From F23-B02 sp963610045 (lineage in GTDB: Bacteria; Bacillota; Clostridia; Oscillospirales; Oscillospiraceae), in contig CAVDMS010000006.1 in the NCBI GenBank assembly GCA_963610045.1, positions 1-43,896 of the forward strand: a stretch of DNA of 43,896 nt. Direction: 5' to 3'. How positions within the stretch are numbered: the stretch's first letter is position 1; the number at the start of each line of letters is the position of its first letter. Shown piece by piece: positions 31,955 through 39,379 of this stretch. The notes under the pieces were generated by a model that saw nothing but the letters and a program-made list of their open reading frames with translations, was not told the DNA's origin and searched no databases. A program made the translations under genes and the position numbers.

Positions 31955-33085
31955 TCACAGTATTTTTTCCGTATTGTACATGGAGTTTAGGATATATAAT
32001 CCCGTAACGCCGAGCTGATCGAGGGTCCAGTAGCTGATCCCCGCAAGCCCGTACTCGGAAACGAGCTTCAGTCTCGCCACAATACTGCGTGCGTCCTCAA
32101 ACCAGACCTCCCGCCGTATGCCCGTGGGGTCGGTGTAGTTGAAGTAGGACGCCTCGGCGTTCGGGTCGAAGTGTATCTCCGCAAAGACGGAGGCGGCAAG
32201 CTGCGCCGCCGCTGCGTTCGATATGACCTGCGCCGCCTCGCCCTGCTTCCACGGCAGCCGCCAGTTGTAGCCGTAGTTTGAAAATCCCATGAGTATCTTG
32301 CCGGGGTCGATGCGAGTGACGGCGTAGTCCAACACCTCACGGATGCGGTCTACCGGAGACACCGCCCTCGGCGAGCTGTAGGTGTAGCCCCACTCATATG
32401 TCATTATAACCACTCTGTCGCAATATTTACCGTGCGCCGCATAATCGTGTGCGGAATAAAGCACGCCCTGCTGCGTGTCGGATGTCTTGGGCGCTATCGC
32501 AGTGCTTAGGTAGTAGCCGAGCGGGTGCAGCGTTTCGGATATGCGCCGCAGAAAGTCATTGTACGCCTCACGGTCGAAGGGGTAGAGGTACTCGAAATTC
32601 AGGTTCAGACCGTAGTATTTTTTCTGCCGCAGCACGGTCAGTATGTTTTCGATAAAGCGCTGTGTCACGTCGGGGTCCGTCAGGAGCGAGTGCGCAATGT
32701 CGCTCGAAAAGCCTCCCGCAGAGCCGATGTTCGTCACGGTCAGCAGCGGAGCCGTGGCGCTGTCCTTTGCGGCGTCGATGAGCCGCTGATCGTCGATGGG
32801 GTTTAAGCTGCCGTCGGCGTTCGCCTGCCACGAAAACGGGCAGAGGAAGGTAAGCGACGGCAGACTGCGCCGCAGCACCTCGCCGCCGATGCCGGGGTAG
32901 GCGTAGCCGTTTACCTCGATCTCGGAGTCGGGGGTAGCGCCGTCGGGAATGACGAGCGCCTGCCCGACGCTCAGCCTGTCGGGTGCGCTAAGCTCGTTTA
33001 TCCTTGCAAGCTCCGTGACGCTCACGCCGAAGCGTCGGGCGACGGAGTACAGGCTGTCGCCCCTGCGGACAATAAAAATTCTCAT
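31955..33085 (-). CDS. LysM-GH18 spore-type peptidoglycan hydrolase (YaaH/SleL-like)
   Basis: A 376-residue protein of the spore-cortex-lytic YaaH/SleL class. Residues 1-46 are one LysM repeat (IVRRGDSLYSVARRFGVSVT, then LSVGQALVIP), which binds peptidoglycan. The remainder is a GH18 TIM barrel, as shown by MTYEWGYTYSSP and GISYWTLDQLG. There is no signal peptide, usual for proteins deposited on the spore from the mother cell. The catalytic stretch reads GLNLNFEYL: the proton-donor Glu is present but the Asp two residues before it is Asn. The start ATG 33085 has GAGGTGAT. It lies 36 bases after the NUDIX gene's stop. Most relatives carry two LysM units; this one has one. Confidence 0.85.
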   Translation of the reverse strand: MRIFIVRRGDSLYSVARRFGVSVTELARINELSAPDRLSVGQALVIPDGATPDSEIEVNGYAYPGIGGEVLRRSLPSLTFLCPFSWQANADGSLNPIDDQRLIDAAKDSATAPLLTVTNIGSAGGFSSDIAHSLLTDPDVTQRFIENILTVLRQKKYYGLNLNFEYLYPFDREAYNDFLRRISETLHPLGYYLSTAIAPKTSDTQQGVLYSAHDYAAHGKYCDRVVIMTYEWGYTYSSPRAVSPVDRIREVLDYAVTRIDPGKILMGFSNYGYNWRLPWKQGEAAQVISNAAAAQLAASVFAEIHFDPNAEASYFNYTDPTGIRREVWFEDARSIVARLKLVSEYGLAGISYWTLDQLGVTGLYILNSMYNTEKIL

Positions 33086-33120
33086 ATCATCACCTCGGTA
33101 AATGATATGAGAATACAGGG

Positions 33121-33591
33121 CTATATTTGCATCGGCTTGCCGTCTAAAACGGCTTCGAGCAGCGTATCGCCGTCGTAGCGCAGCTTGAGCGAGAAAAAGG
33201 GCGTGTCCCGCCGCAGGAGGTCGAGAAAAATTTTGTCGCCCTCCCAAAGCGTCAGCTCCGAGAGCCGGTCACGGTCTATCCACTCAAGCACGCCCTCGTC
33301 GCAGTCACGCAGAGCGCCGGTGTAGCCGTCGGCGGTGAACAGGTGCATAAGCTCGGAGGGGTACTTCGTGTTCACAAAGGTGACGATGCCTCGGTATCGG
33401 TAGCTCGTGAGCGTAAGCCCGGTCTCCTCAAGCGTCTCCCGCAGGAGGCAGTCGTCGGGACTTTCGTCCTCCAAGAATTTTCCGCCGATGCCGATCCACT
33501 TGTCGTGATTTAAGTCGTTTTCCTTTTTCGTGCGGTGCAGCATAAGGTAGTCGCTGCCCCGGCAGATGTAGCACAGGGTCGTGTTTATCAT
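33121..33591 (-). CDS. NUDIX hydrolase, MutT/8-oxo-dGTP-diphosphatase-like
   Basis: A 156-residue pyrophosphohydrolase. The NUDIX box is complete (GGKFLEDESPDDCLLRETLE, followed by ETGLTL), near residue 37, preceded by HDKWIGIG, a form common in clostridial '8-oxo-dGTP diphosphatase' annotations. The substrate may be an oxidised nucleotide or another nucleoside diphosphate compound. The ATG at 33591 follows a GGTGAT site; a longer frame of 31 further residues has no family similarity. It is first of a leftward pair with the LysM-GH18 gene, although the two functions are not obviously linked. Confidence 0.87.
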   Translation of the reverse strand: MINTTLCYICRGSDYLMLHRTKKENDLNHDKWIGIGGKFLEDESPDDCLLRETLEETGLTLTSYRYRGIVTFVNTKYPSELMHLFTADGYTGALRDCDEGVLEWIDRDRLSELTLWEGDKIFLDLLRRDTPFFSLKLRYDGDTLLEAVLDGKPMQI

Positions 33592-33707
33592 GTTATCACC
33601 CGACGCAAATGATACCATTTTGAACACCCTGTTTGCAACGGTGTTTTTATATTTTTTGAAAATTGTATACAGATTTTTCCGCACAAAAGTGGTATGCTAA
33701 TAAAAAA

Positions 33708-33722
33708 GCCGTGACGCACGGC
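33708..33722 (-). terminator. Short hairpin with minus-strand T-run in the LMW-PTP leader
   Basis: GCCGTG (33708-33713) and CACGGC (33717-33722) pair around ACG, with an A-run immediately left that becomes TTTTTT on the minus strand. It lies between the divergent NUDIX and LMW-PTP genes. In the leftward direction it would act as a terminator against antisense entry; in the rightward direction it is a leader hairpin. Confidence 0.4.
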
Positions 33723-33738
33723 GTAAACGAAAGAGAGT

Positions 33739-34197
33739 ATGAAAGTGACAAAGGTGCTGTTTGTCTGCCACGGGAACATATGCCGCAGCCCGATGGCGGA
33801 GTTTGTACTTAGGGACATGATAGCGAAGCGTGGGCTTGAGGGCAGATTTTTGGTGCGTTCGGCCGCAACGAGCGCCGAGGAGATAGGCAACCCCGTCCAC
33901 TACGGCACGAAGCGGCTTTTAAAGGAGCATAACATCGACTGCTCGCAGCGCCGTGCGATAAGGCTCTGCGCCGCCGACTACGGGCGCTACGACTACATCA
34001 TCGGCATGGACTCGGAGAACATGAGCAAGATGCGAAAGATCTTCGGCGGCGACCCGGAGGGAAAGCTGCATCTGCTGCTCGACTTCACGGATAAGCCTGC
34101 GGAGATCGCAGACCCGTGGTACACCGGCGACTTCGAGACGACGTACCGTGACATAAGCCTCGGCTGCACGGCATTTTTGGATAAGGTGAGTAAGTAA
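33739..34197 (+). CDS. Low-molecular-weight protein-tyrosine phosphatase
   Basis: A 152-residue LMW-PTP. The P-loop CHGNICRS (C-x5-R-S) lies at residues 10-17, and the general-acid Asp is in the C-terminal IADPWYTGDFETTY (DPW motif, near residue 125). Such enzymes dephosphorylate bacterial tyrosine kinases or their substrates and often control exopolysaccharide export; here the target is unknown and no tyrosine kinase gene is in the window. The ATG at 33739 has AAGAGAG upstream. It is a single-gene unit ending at a bidirectional terminator. Confidence 0.92.
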   Translation: MKVTKVLFVCHGNICRSPMAEFVLRDMIAKRGLEGRFLVRSAATSAEEIGNPVHYGTKRLLKEHNIDCSQRRAIRLCAADYGRYDYIIGMDSENMSKMRKIFGGDPEGKLHLLLDFTDKPAEIADPWYTGDFETTYRDISLGCTAFLDKVSK

Positions 34198-34207
34198 CAA
34201 ATCAAAA

Positions 34208-34241
34208 AACCCGATGCTTTGCAATTGTAAAGCATCGGGTT
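34208..34241 (+). terminator. Bidirectional terminator between LMW-PTP and argS
   Basis: Perfect 13-bp arms (34208-34220 and 34229-34241) around an 8-base loop. The sequence after the stem is TTCTTGTT rightward and T6 leftward. It ends both converging genes. Confidence 0.87.
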
Positions 34242-34245
34242 CTTG

Positions 34246-35979
34246 TTACATTCTTTCGGGGGCGGAGACGCCGATGACGGAGAGGGAGAGCGCTATCACA
34301 CGGCGTGTGGTGTCGGAAAGCAGGAGGCGGGCATCCCGCAGCTCCGGCTCCGCATCCTTTATGCGGCAGGCGGTGTAGAAGCGGTGGAAGCGTGCCGCAA
34401 GCTCGGTGACGTACTTGTTTATGCGGCTGGGGTCGTAGTCCCTTGCCGCAAGCCGCAGCTCCTCCGGCAGCGCCGCAAGCTGCTTTATAAGCTCACGCTC
34501 CTGTGCGGTGCTTAGAAGCGAAAGCACAGCCGCATCGGGGGCGGGGATCTCAACGCCGACGGCGCTTATGAGCGAGCATATCCTTGCGTGCGCATACTGA
34601 ACGTAGTACACGGGGTTCTCGCTGTCCTGCCGCACGGCAAGGTCGAGGTCGAACTCAACGGGAGACTCCGGACGGGAGTTAAAGAAGTATCTTGCAGCAT
34701 CCACGGGTACCTCGTCGAGGAGGTCGGATAGGGAGATCGCCTTGCCCGTGCGCTTGGACATACGGACGACCTCGCCGTCACGCATGAGCTTAACGAGCTG
34801 CATAAGCACGATGTCGAGCCGATGCTCGCCGTCAAGCCCCAGTGCGTCCATTGCGCCCTTGAGCCTTGCGACGTGACCGTGGTGGTCAGCGCCCCAGACG
34901 TTTATGACCTTGTCAAAGCCCCTCGCCTCGAACTTGTTGCGGTGGTATGCGATGTCGGCGGCAAAGTATGTATAAAAGCCGTTTTGACGGCGAAGCACGT
35001 CGTCTTTGAGATCGAGCTTTGCGATGTCCTCCTCGCTCTTGCCTGCGGCACGGAGCTTGTCTCCGAGTATGCGGGAGGTCGCAAGCCACAGAGCGCCGTC
35101 CTTTTCATAGGTGTAGCCGCGGTCGGAGAGCAGCTTCACGGACTCCTCAACGTAGCCGCTTTCGTGCAGGGACGACTCATAAAACCAGCGGTCGTAGTGT
35201 ATGCCGTAGCGCTCAAGGTCGCTCTTCATCTTGGGCAGGTTGCGCTCAAGTCCGAAGCGCGCCATCATGCTGCGGCGCTCGGTCTCGTCCATCGAGAGTA
35301 TCTCTCTGCCGTACTTTTCGCAGAAGGCTGCGGCAAGCTCCTTTATATCGTCGCCGTGGTAGCCGTCCTCCGGGAACTCGACGGCGTCCTCACCGAGGAG
35401 GAGCTGGAGGCAGCGTGCCTCGATGCTGACGGCAAACTTCTCTATCTGATTGCCTGCGTCGTTGACGTAGAACTCACGGGTAACGTCGTAGCCCGTCTTT
35501 TCCAGCACGGACGCCAGTGCGTCGCCGAGGACGCCGCCTCTGGCGTTGCCCATGTGCATGGGACCCGTGGGGTTTGCGGAGACAAATTCGACCATGAGCT
35601 TTTTGCCCTCGCCGATGTTGCTGCGACCGTAATCGGACCCCTCACGAACGACGGTCTTTATAACGTCCGAGTACCAGCTTTCGCCGAGACGGAAGTTCAT
35701 AAAGCCGGGTCCCGCTATCTCGACGGAGTCAAACCAGGAGCCGGAAAGATCAAGGTTTGCGACCAGTATCTCTGCGACCTTGCGGGGCGGCATATGCATC
35801 GCCTTTGCGCCGGCGAGGGCGTAGTTTGCGGCGTAGTCGCCGTTTGCGGTGTCCTTGGGGATCTCGACGCTGCCGGGAAGTGCAACGCCCTCCGGCAGCT
35901 CGCCCTTTTCGGCAGCGGCGGCGTATGCCTTGCCGATAAGCTCCGTGATCTGCTGCTTTGCGCACTGTATCATGTTCAT
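34246..35979 (-). CDS. argS: Arginyl-tRNA synthetase
   Basis: Charges tRNA-Arg. The 577 residues are standard. The class I signature is VEFVSANPTGPMHMGNARGG near residue 132 (the HIGH element is HMGN), the KMSKS-like element reads VVRMSKRTGKAI near residue 405, and the C-terminal anticodon-binding domain (residues about 455-577) includes YVQYAHARICSL and FHRFYTACR. It is third in murI-ywiB-argS, 10 bases after ywiB, and has a GAGGT site before the ATG. Confidence 0.96.
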   Translation of the reverse strand: MNMIQCAKQQITELIGKAYAAAAEKGELPEGVALPGSVEIPKDTANGDYAANYALAGAKAMHMPPRKVAEILVANLDLSGSWFDSVEIAGPGFMNFRLGESWYSDVIKTVVREGSDYGRSNIGEGKKLMVEFVSANPTGPMHMGNARGGVLGDALASVLEKTGYDVTREFYVNDAGNQIEKFAVSIEARCLQLLLGEDAVEFPEDGYHGDDIKELAAAFCEKYGREILSMDETERRSMMARFGLERNLPKMKSDLERYGIHYDRWFYESSLHESGYVEESVKLLSDRGYTYEKDGALWLATSRILGDKLRAAGKSEEDIAKLDLKDDVLRRQNGFYTYFAADIAYHRNKFEARGFDKVINVWGADHHGHVARLKGAMDALGLDGEHRLDIVLMQLVKLMRDGEVVRMSKRTGKAISLSDLLDEVPVDAARYFFNSRPESPVEFDLDLAVRQDSENPVYYVQYAHARICSLISAVGVEIPAPDAAVLSLLSTAQERELIKQLAALPEELRLAARDYDPSRINKYVTELAARFHRFYTACRIKDAEPELRDARLLLSDTTRRVIALSLSVIGVSAPERM

Positions 35980-35989
35980 CGTTTGTACC

Positions 35990-36406
35990 TCAAATCTTTC
36001 TCACCGTCATGTCGAGTCTGTTCTCGCTCGACACGAGGTGGTCAATGTCAACCATGTAGCGGATACTAAGGCTGCCGCCGTCCTCGTTAAAGTCCGTTTT
36101 CAGCTTGCGGGTGTGGATACCGAGCAGCGAAAGCCCGTACTCCGTCTTGTACGGGAAGCGGCTGCTGCTGCCGGGACGGAACTCCATCCTCGCAGTCAGC
36201 TTGCCGTGCCTGTCTACGACAACGCAGTCGTCGTAAATTTTAATTGCGGTCTTGGTGCCGTCAAGCCCCGCCGCCTCGTTTTCCTCGTATCGCACGAGCC
36301 AACCGCCTTCTATCGGAGAGTAGCTGCCCTCCGTCATCATGCTCACGGTGTCCTCGTCTCTGCCGAGACCCGAAACGCCGTCAATGTTTATGCGGACCTT
36401 CATCAT
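35990..36406 (-). CDS. ywiB: DUF1934 (YwiB) small beta-barrel protein
   Basis: A 138-residue DUF1934 protein of the YwiB family, with a lipocalin-like beta-barrel in known relatives and unknown biochemistry. The pattern VRINIDGVSG near the start, YSPIEGGWLVRYEENEAAGL, and later RFPYKTEYGLSLLGIHTRKL fit the family. Adjacency to argS is widely conserved in Firmicutes, which supports the assignment. The start ATG-ATG at 36401-36406 overlaps the murI stop by a TGA, with GGAGG upstream, so all three genes are coupled. Confidence 0.83.
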   Translation of the reverse strand: MMKVRINIDGVSGLGRDEDTVSMMTEGSYSPIEGGWLVRYEENEAAGLDGTKTAIKIYDDCVVVDRHGKLTARMEFRPGSSSRFPYKTEYGLSLLGIHTRKLKTDFNEDGGSLSIRYMVDIDHLVSSENRLDMTVRKI

Positions 36407-37212
36407 AAAACCTCCAGTGGGAAGGGCGGAACGTGGTTCACCGCCGCCTTCAGCTCGTAGCCCAACATGAGCGGGGCGAGAGCTTCAAAGTCTGCGATGC
36501 TTCCGCTGGTGTAGTATTCCTCACCTCCGCCGTCGCCGAAGGCGGAGGAACCCTCTATGTATGCACACAGCTCCCTTGCGGCAGCGTCGGCAGCGCCGAT
36601 AAGCTCGACCTCGTCGCCGAGGAAGTCCCGTATCGCATCGGCGATAAGCCCGTAGTGCGTGCAGCCGAGAAGCACGGCTTCCGTTCTGCGCTCCTTCAGC
36701 TCCGAGAGAGAACGAGCGACCGTTGCCCTGACTTCGGGGTCGGAGGGAAGATAGCGCCCGCTTTCGATCATCGGGACGAAATCGGGACAGGCGAGGGCGC
36801 AGATCTCCGCATCGGGGGCAAGGGCGGAAAGCTCCCTTTGGAACGAGCCGCTTTTGATGCTCGTTGCGGTGGCGATGACGCCGAGCCGCTTTTTGCCGGT
36901 CTGCGCAAGCTCCCTCACGCCGGGGGCGAGAACGCCGACGGTCTTTACCGGACAGGCGAGGAGAAGATCGTGGGCGTTACTCGATATGGTGCCGCAGGCG
37001 GCGATGATCGCCTTGACGCCGAAGCTCTGCGCAAAGTCGAGATTCTGCTGCGCAATGAGCCGTATCTGAGCGGCGCTCCTGCCGCCGTAGGGCATACGCC
37101 CGGTGTCGCCGAAATAAACTATATTCTCATTTGGCATGAGCTTTCTGAGCATCCGCACGGCGGTAAGCCCGCCGAGACCGGAGTCGAAAACGCACACGGG
37201 TCTGTTGTCCAT
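36403..37212 (-). CDS. murI: Glutamate racemase
   Basis: Supplies D-glutamate for peptidoglycan. The 269 residues carry both catalytic cysteines, in IIAACGTISSNA near residue 75 and LLGCTHYGLIADAI near residue 185, and the start VCVFDSGLGGLTAVRMLRK followed by VYFGDTGRMPYG is unmistakable. It leads murI-ywiB-argS and has its own promoter (37256-37284). If the ATP-grasp/CapA locus were to make a glutamate-containing polymer, this enzyme could feed it, but nothing in the window shows such a link. Confidence 0.95.
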   Translation of the reverse strand: MDNRPVCVFDSGLGGLTAVRMLRKLMPNENIVYFGDTGRMPYGGRSAAQIRLIAQQNLDFAQSFGVKAIIAACGTISSNAHDLLLACPVKTVGVLAPGVRELAQTGKKRLGVIATATSIKSGSFQRELSALAPDAEICALACPDFVPMIESGRYLPSDPEVRATVARSLSELKERRTEAVLLGCTHYGLIADAIRDFLGDEVELIGAADAAARELCAYIEGSSAFGDGGGEEYYTSGSIADFEALAPLMLGYELKAAVNHVPPFPLEVL

Positions 37213-37255
37213 AACGAACTCTCCGTCGGAAAAGATTTTTTGTCACTAACATAAT

Positions 37256-37284
37256 ATAATATGCTATAATACTAAGAATTACAA
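37256..37284 (-). promoter_or_regulatory. Promoter of murI-ywiB-argS
   Basis: On the minus strand: -35 TTGTAA (37279-37284), a 17-base spacer and -10 TATTAT (37256-37261), in a very AT-rich divergent gap. The leader to the murI ATG is about 40 bases. Confidence 0.55.
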
Positions 37285-37317
37285 GAATATTTTTGAGTAG
37301 AATATGGACAGGCGATC

Positions 37318-37326
37318 TGCTATAAT
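37318..37326 (+). promoter_or_regulatory. Extended -10 promoter of the 133-residue protein gene
   Basis: TGC-TATAAT (37318-37326) is an extended -10 element with a consensus hexamer and no good -35 at 16-18 bases. It lies 33 bases before the ATG at 37359, with GGAGG in between. Confidence 0.45.
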
Positions 37327-37358
37327 AGAGATACAACAAGGAAACGGAGGCCGGCAAC

Positions 37359-37760
37359 ATGAACATTGATCTCACCGAAAAGGAATTCCGCAGACTGCTG
37401 GACCTTGTATATATAGGCAACTGGATCCTCAACTCCACCCGCGCGTCGGACAGATTCGAGGATTACGACATCGTTCAGGAGAAGCTGTTTTCGCAATGCA
37501 CCCGCTGCGGCATGGATTCGCTCATCCAGCGCTGGAAGGGTCACGTTTTTCCGTCGAGGGCATACGAAAACGGCGGCATCCACGAGGCGATAGCCGATTA
37601 CGAGGATGCGGTGTTCTTTGACATCCTCGCCGAGGAGCTTGCCCGCAGGGACCTAAACTACGAGGGTCTGCGGGAGACCGACGAACTTGCCCGGCGCATG
37701 GACGAATACATGGACGAATTTGAGAAAAACGGTATAGACAATCTCCGTGTGGAGCCGTAA
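37359..37760 (+). CDS. Small acidic protein, function unknown
   Basis: A 133-residue, strongly acidic soluble protein, mostly helical, with no signal peptide or membrane helix. I do not recognise the family. Visible features are the start LTEKEFRRLLDLVYIGNWIL, a CxxC pair (SQCTRCGM near residue 48) that could be structural or bind metal, and acidic C-terminal helices (ELARRMDEYMDEFEKNG). GGAGG at about 37346 precedes the ATG. It is divergent from murI and 26 bases upstream of the YugP-type protease gene, without a hairpin between, so it is probably co-transcribed with that gene. Confidence 0.65.
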   Translation: MNIDLTEKEFRRLLDLVYIGNWILNSTRASDRFEDYDIVQEKLFSQCTRCGMDSLIQRWKGHVFPSRAYENGGIHEAIADYEDAVFFDILAEELARRDLNYEGLRETDELARRMDEYMDEFEKNGIDNLRVEP

Positions 37761-37786
37761 AAATTTAAGGTACAAAGGAGCAAATT

Positions 37787-38503
37787 ATGGGTTACTATTA
37801 CGGGATAGACTGGACGTACATCATTCTTGTGCTTCCGGCGGTGCTGTTTTCGATGTGGGCGTCGGCTCATGTGAACAACACATACAAGAAGTATTCGCAG
37901 TATCGCAACCGCCGTGGGATAACGGCGGAGGCCGCGTCAAGGTACATTCTCGACCGCAGCGGGCTTCAGCATATCAGGATAGAGCACGTTTCCGGCGAGC
38001 TTACGGATCACTACGACCCCACGGCGCAGGTCATAAGGCTGTCCGACAGCGTGTACGGCAGCACCTCGATCGCCGCCGTGGGCGTCGCCTGCCACGAAAC
38101 GGGACACGCCATACAGCACGCCGAGAACTACGCCCCCGTCAAGATAAGGACAGCCATCGTGCCGATAACGAACATCGGAGCAAAGCTCTCGGTGCCGCTT
38201 ATCATCATCGGTCTGGTGCTGGCTTCGCTCGGCGAGGTGTTCGTGTACATCGCATACGCAGGCGTGGCGTGCTATGCGCTGTGCCTCGTGTTCCAACTCG
38301 TGACGCTGCCGACGGAGTTTGACGCAAGCCGCAGGGCGCTGTCGTGCATAAGGGAGACGAATCTCTTGGTCGGCGACGAGTACGACGGCGCAAAGAAGGT
38401 GCTGACCGCTGCGGCGCTGACCTACGTCGCCGCCCTTGCGGTGACCTTCATGCAGCTCCTGCGCTTCATAATAATCGTCTCCGGCTCCCGCCGCCGTGAC
38501 TGA
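37787..38503 (+). CDS. YugP-type neutral zinc metallopeptidase, membrane-bound
   Basis: A 238-residue membrane protease of the YugP (PF04298-like) family. The HExxH zinc motif is in GVACHETGHAIQHAENYAPV near residue 105, and the third-ligand region in LPTEFDASRRAL near residue 175. There is one N-terminal hydrophobic segment, two central ones flanking residues about 125-165, and a C-terminal helix. The substrate is unknown; relatives are widespread in Firmicutes. AAAGGAG precedes the ATG. The gene ends 24 bases before a strong terminator. Confidence 0.87.
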   Translation: MGYYYGIDWTYIILVLPAVLFSMWASAHVNNTYKKYSQYRNRRGITAEAASRYILDRSGLQHIRIEHVSGELTDHYDPTAQVIRLSDSVYGSTSIAAVGVACHETGHAIQHAENYAPVKIRTAIVPITNIGAKLSVPLIIIGLVLASLGEVFVYIAYAGVACYALCLVFQLVTLPTEFDASRRALSCIRETNLLVGDEYDGAKKVLTAAALTYVAALAVTFMQLLRFIIIVSGSRRRD

Positions 38504-38526
38504 ATATAATCGAAAATAACGGTAAA

Positions 38527-38557
38527 AATAACGGATACCACTTCGGTATCCGTTATT
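38527..38557 (+). terminator. Terminator after the YugP-type gene
   Basis: Perfect 13-bp arms (38527-38539 and 38545-38557) with a 5-base loop followed by TCTTTT. It separates yugP from spoVAC. Confidence 0.87.
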
Positions 38558-38577
38558 TCTTTTAATGGAGGCTTCAT

Positions 38578-39018
38578 ATGAAAATGACAAACGACGAATA
38601 CAAGGACTACTCCGAGCGGCATATGCCGTCGTCGCCGCTGCTGCCGGATATGCTCAAGGCGTTTGCCGTCGGCGGACTTATCTGCTGCATCGGTCAGCTT
38701 ATTGGAGACCTGTACCTCGATGCGGGACTCAGCAAGACTGCCGCCGCAACCGCCGTTTCCGTGACGCTCGTGTTCATCGGAGCGCTGCTCACGGGGCTTG
38801 GGGTCTACGACCGCATCGCCGTCTTTGCCGGAGGCGGCAGTCTGGTGCCGATAACCGGCTTTGCAAACTCGGTCGTCGCCCCGGCGCTTGAGTTTAAGAC
38901 CGAGGGGCTTGTCACCGGTACGGCGGCAAAGATGTTCGTGATCGCAGGACCCGTTATTGTCTACGGCGTCGGCGCAAGCGTGGTTTACGGCGTTCTGCTG
39001 TGTCTGTTCGGAGGTTAA
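38578..39018 (+). CDS. spoVAC: Stage V sporulation protein AC
   Basis: A 146-residue membrane protein matching SpoVAC, part of the channel that moves dipicolinic acid into and out of the spore. Characteristic blocks are KAFAVGGLICCIGQLIGDLY near residue 26, GALLTGLGVYDRIAVFAGGG near residue 73, LVPITGFANSVVAPALEFKT near residue 95, and AKMFVIAGPVIVYG near residue 122. SpoVAEb lacks the last block, so I am confident of AC. GGAGG precedes the ATG. Notably, neither spoVAD nor spoVAE follows, as they do in the usual spoVA operon; instead a 42-residue basic ORF and a terminator come next. Confidence 0.9.
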   Translation: MKMTNDEYKDYSERHMPSSPLLPDMLKAFAVGGLICCIGQLIGDLYLDAGLSKTAAATAVSVTLVFIGALLTGLGVYDRIAVFAGGGSLVPITGFANSVVAPALEFKTEGLVTGTAAKMFVIAGPVIVYGVGASVVYGVLLCLFGG

Positions 39019-39019
39019 T

Positions 39020-39148
39020 ATGAAAAAGAAGAAAAAAGAGCGAGAGCAAAGCAGTGCCCCGGTCGAAACGGGACACGACTACAGAGCAAAGGAAAAGACC
39101 CCGAAGGGCGGCACCTCAGCCCCCGACGGAGTTTCCGGCTATTTTTAA
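39020..39148 (+). CDS. Small basic protein (42 residues) coupled to spoVAC
   Basis: A short ORF whose ATG lies 1 base after the spoVAC stop, with GGAGG (at 39010-39014) correctly spaced and embedded in the end of spoVAC. The peptide opens MKKKKKEREQSS and ends GVSGYF, with a middle rich in Lys, Glu, Pro and Thr. It is followed directly by a strong hairpin. Its size and charge recall small spore-core or nucleic-acid-binding proteins, but I recognise no family. Its reality is supported only by the ribosome-binding site, the coupling and the clean ending. Confidence 0.55.
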   Translation: MKKKKKEREQSSAPVETGHDYRAKEKTPKGGTSAPDGVSGYF

Positions 39149-39151
39149 TGC

Positions 39152-39197
39152 CGGGTAAAACGAAAACGCCCCAAACGGGGCGTTTTCGTTTTACCCG
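39152..39197 (+). terminator. 21-bp perfect inverted repeat ending the spoVAC unit
   Basis: Arms 39152-39172 and 39177-39197 are perfect complements around AAAC. The inner part (GC core with TTTTCGTTTT in the right arm) would act as a terminator. The length of the perfect stem is about twice that of most terminators in the window. Confidence 0.75.
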
Positions 39198-39379
39198 CCT
39201 TAGTCGGTTTAGGGCGGGTACTATTCAAAAGAGAGAGTATGGAAACACACTTAAAATAAAACGACAGTTTGTAAAAACTTGTCTTGTTTTATCCTTGATA
39301 ATAATATATACTAAGCCCGTACAGAAAACAAGCGAATATATATCATGTTAAATATGATTTTTAAGAATGGATAAAAACT

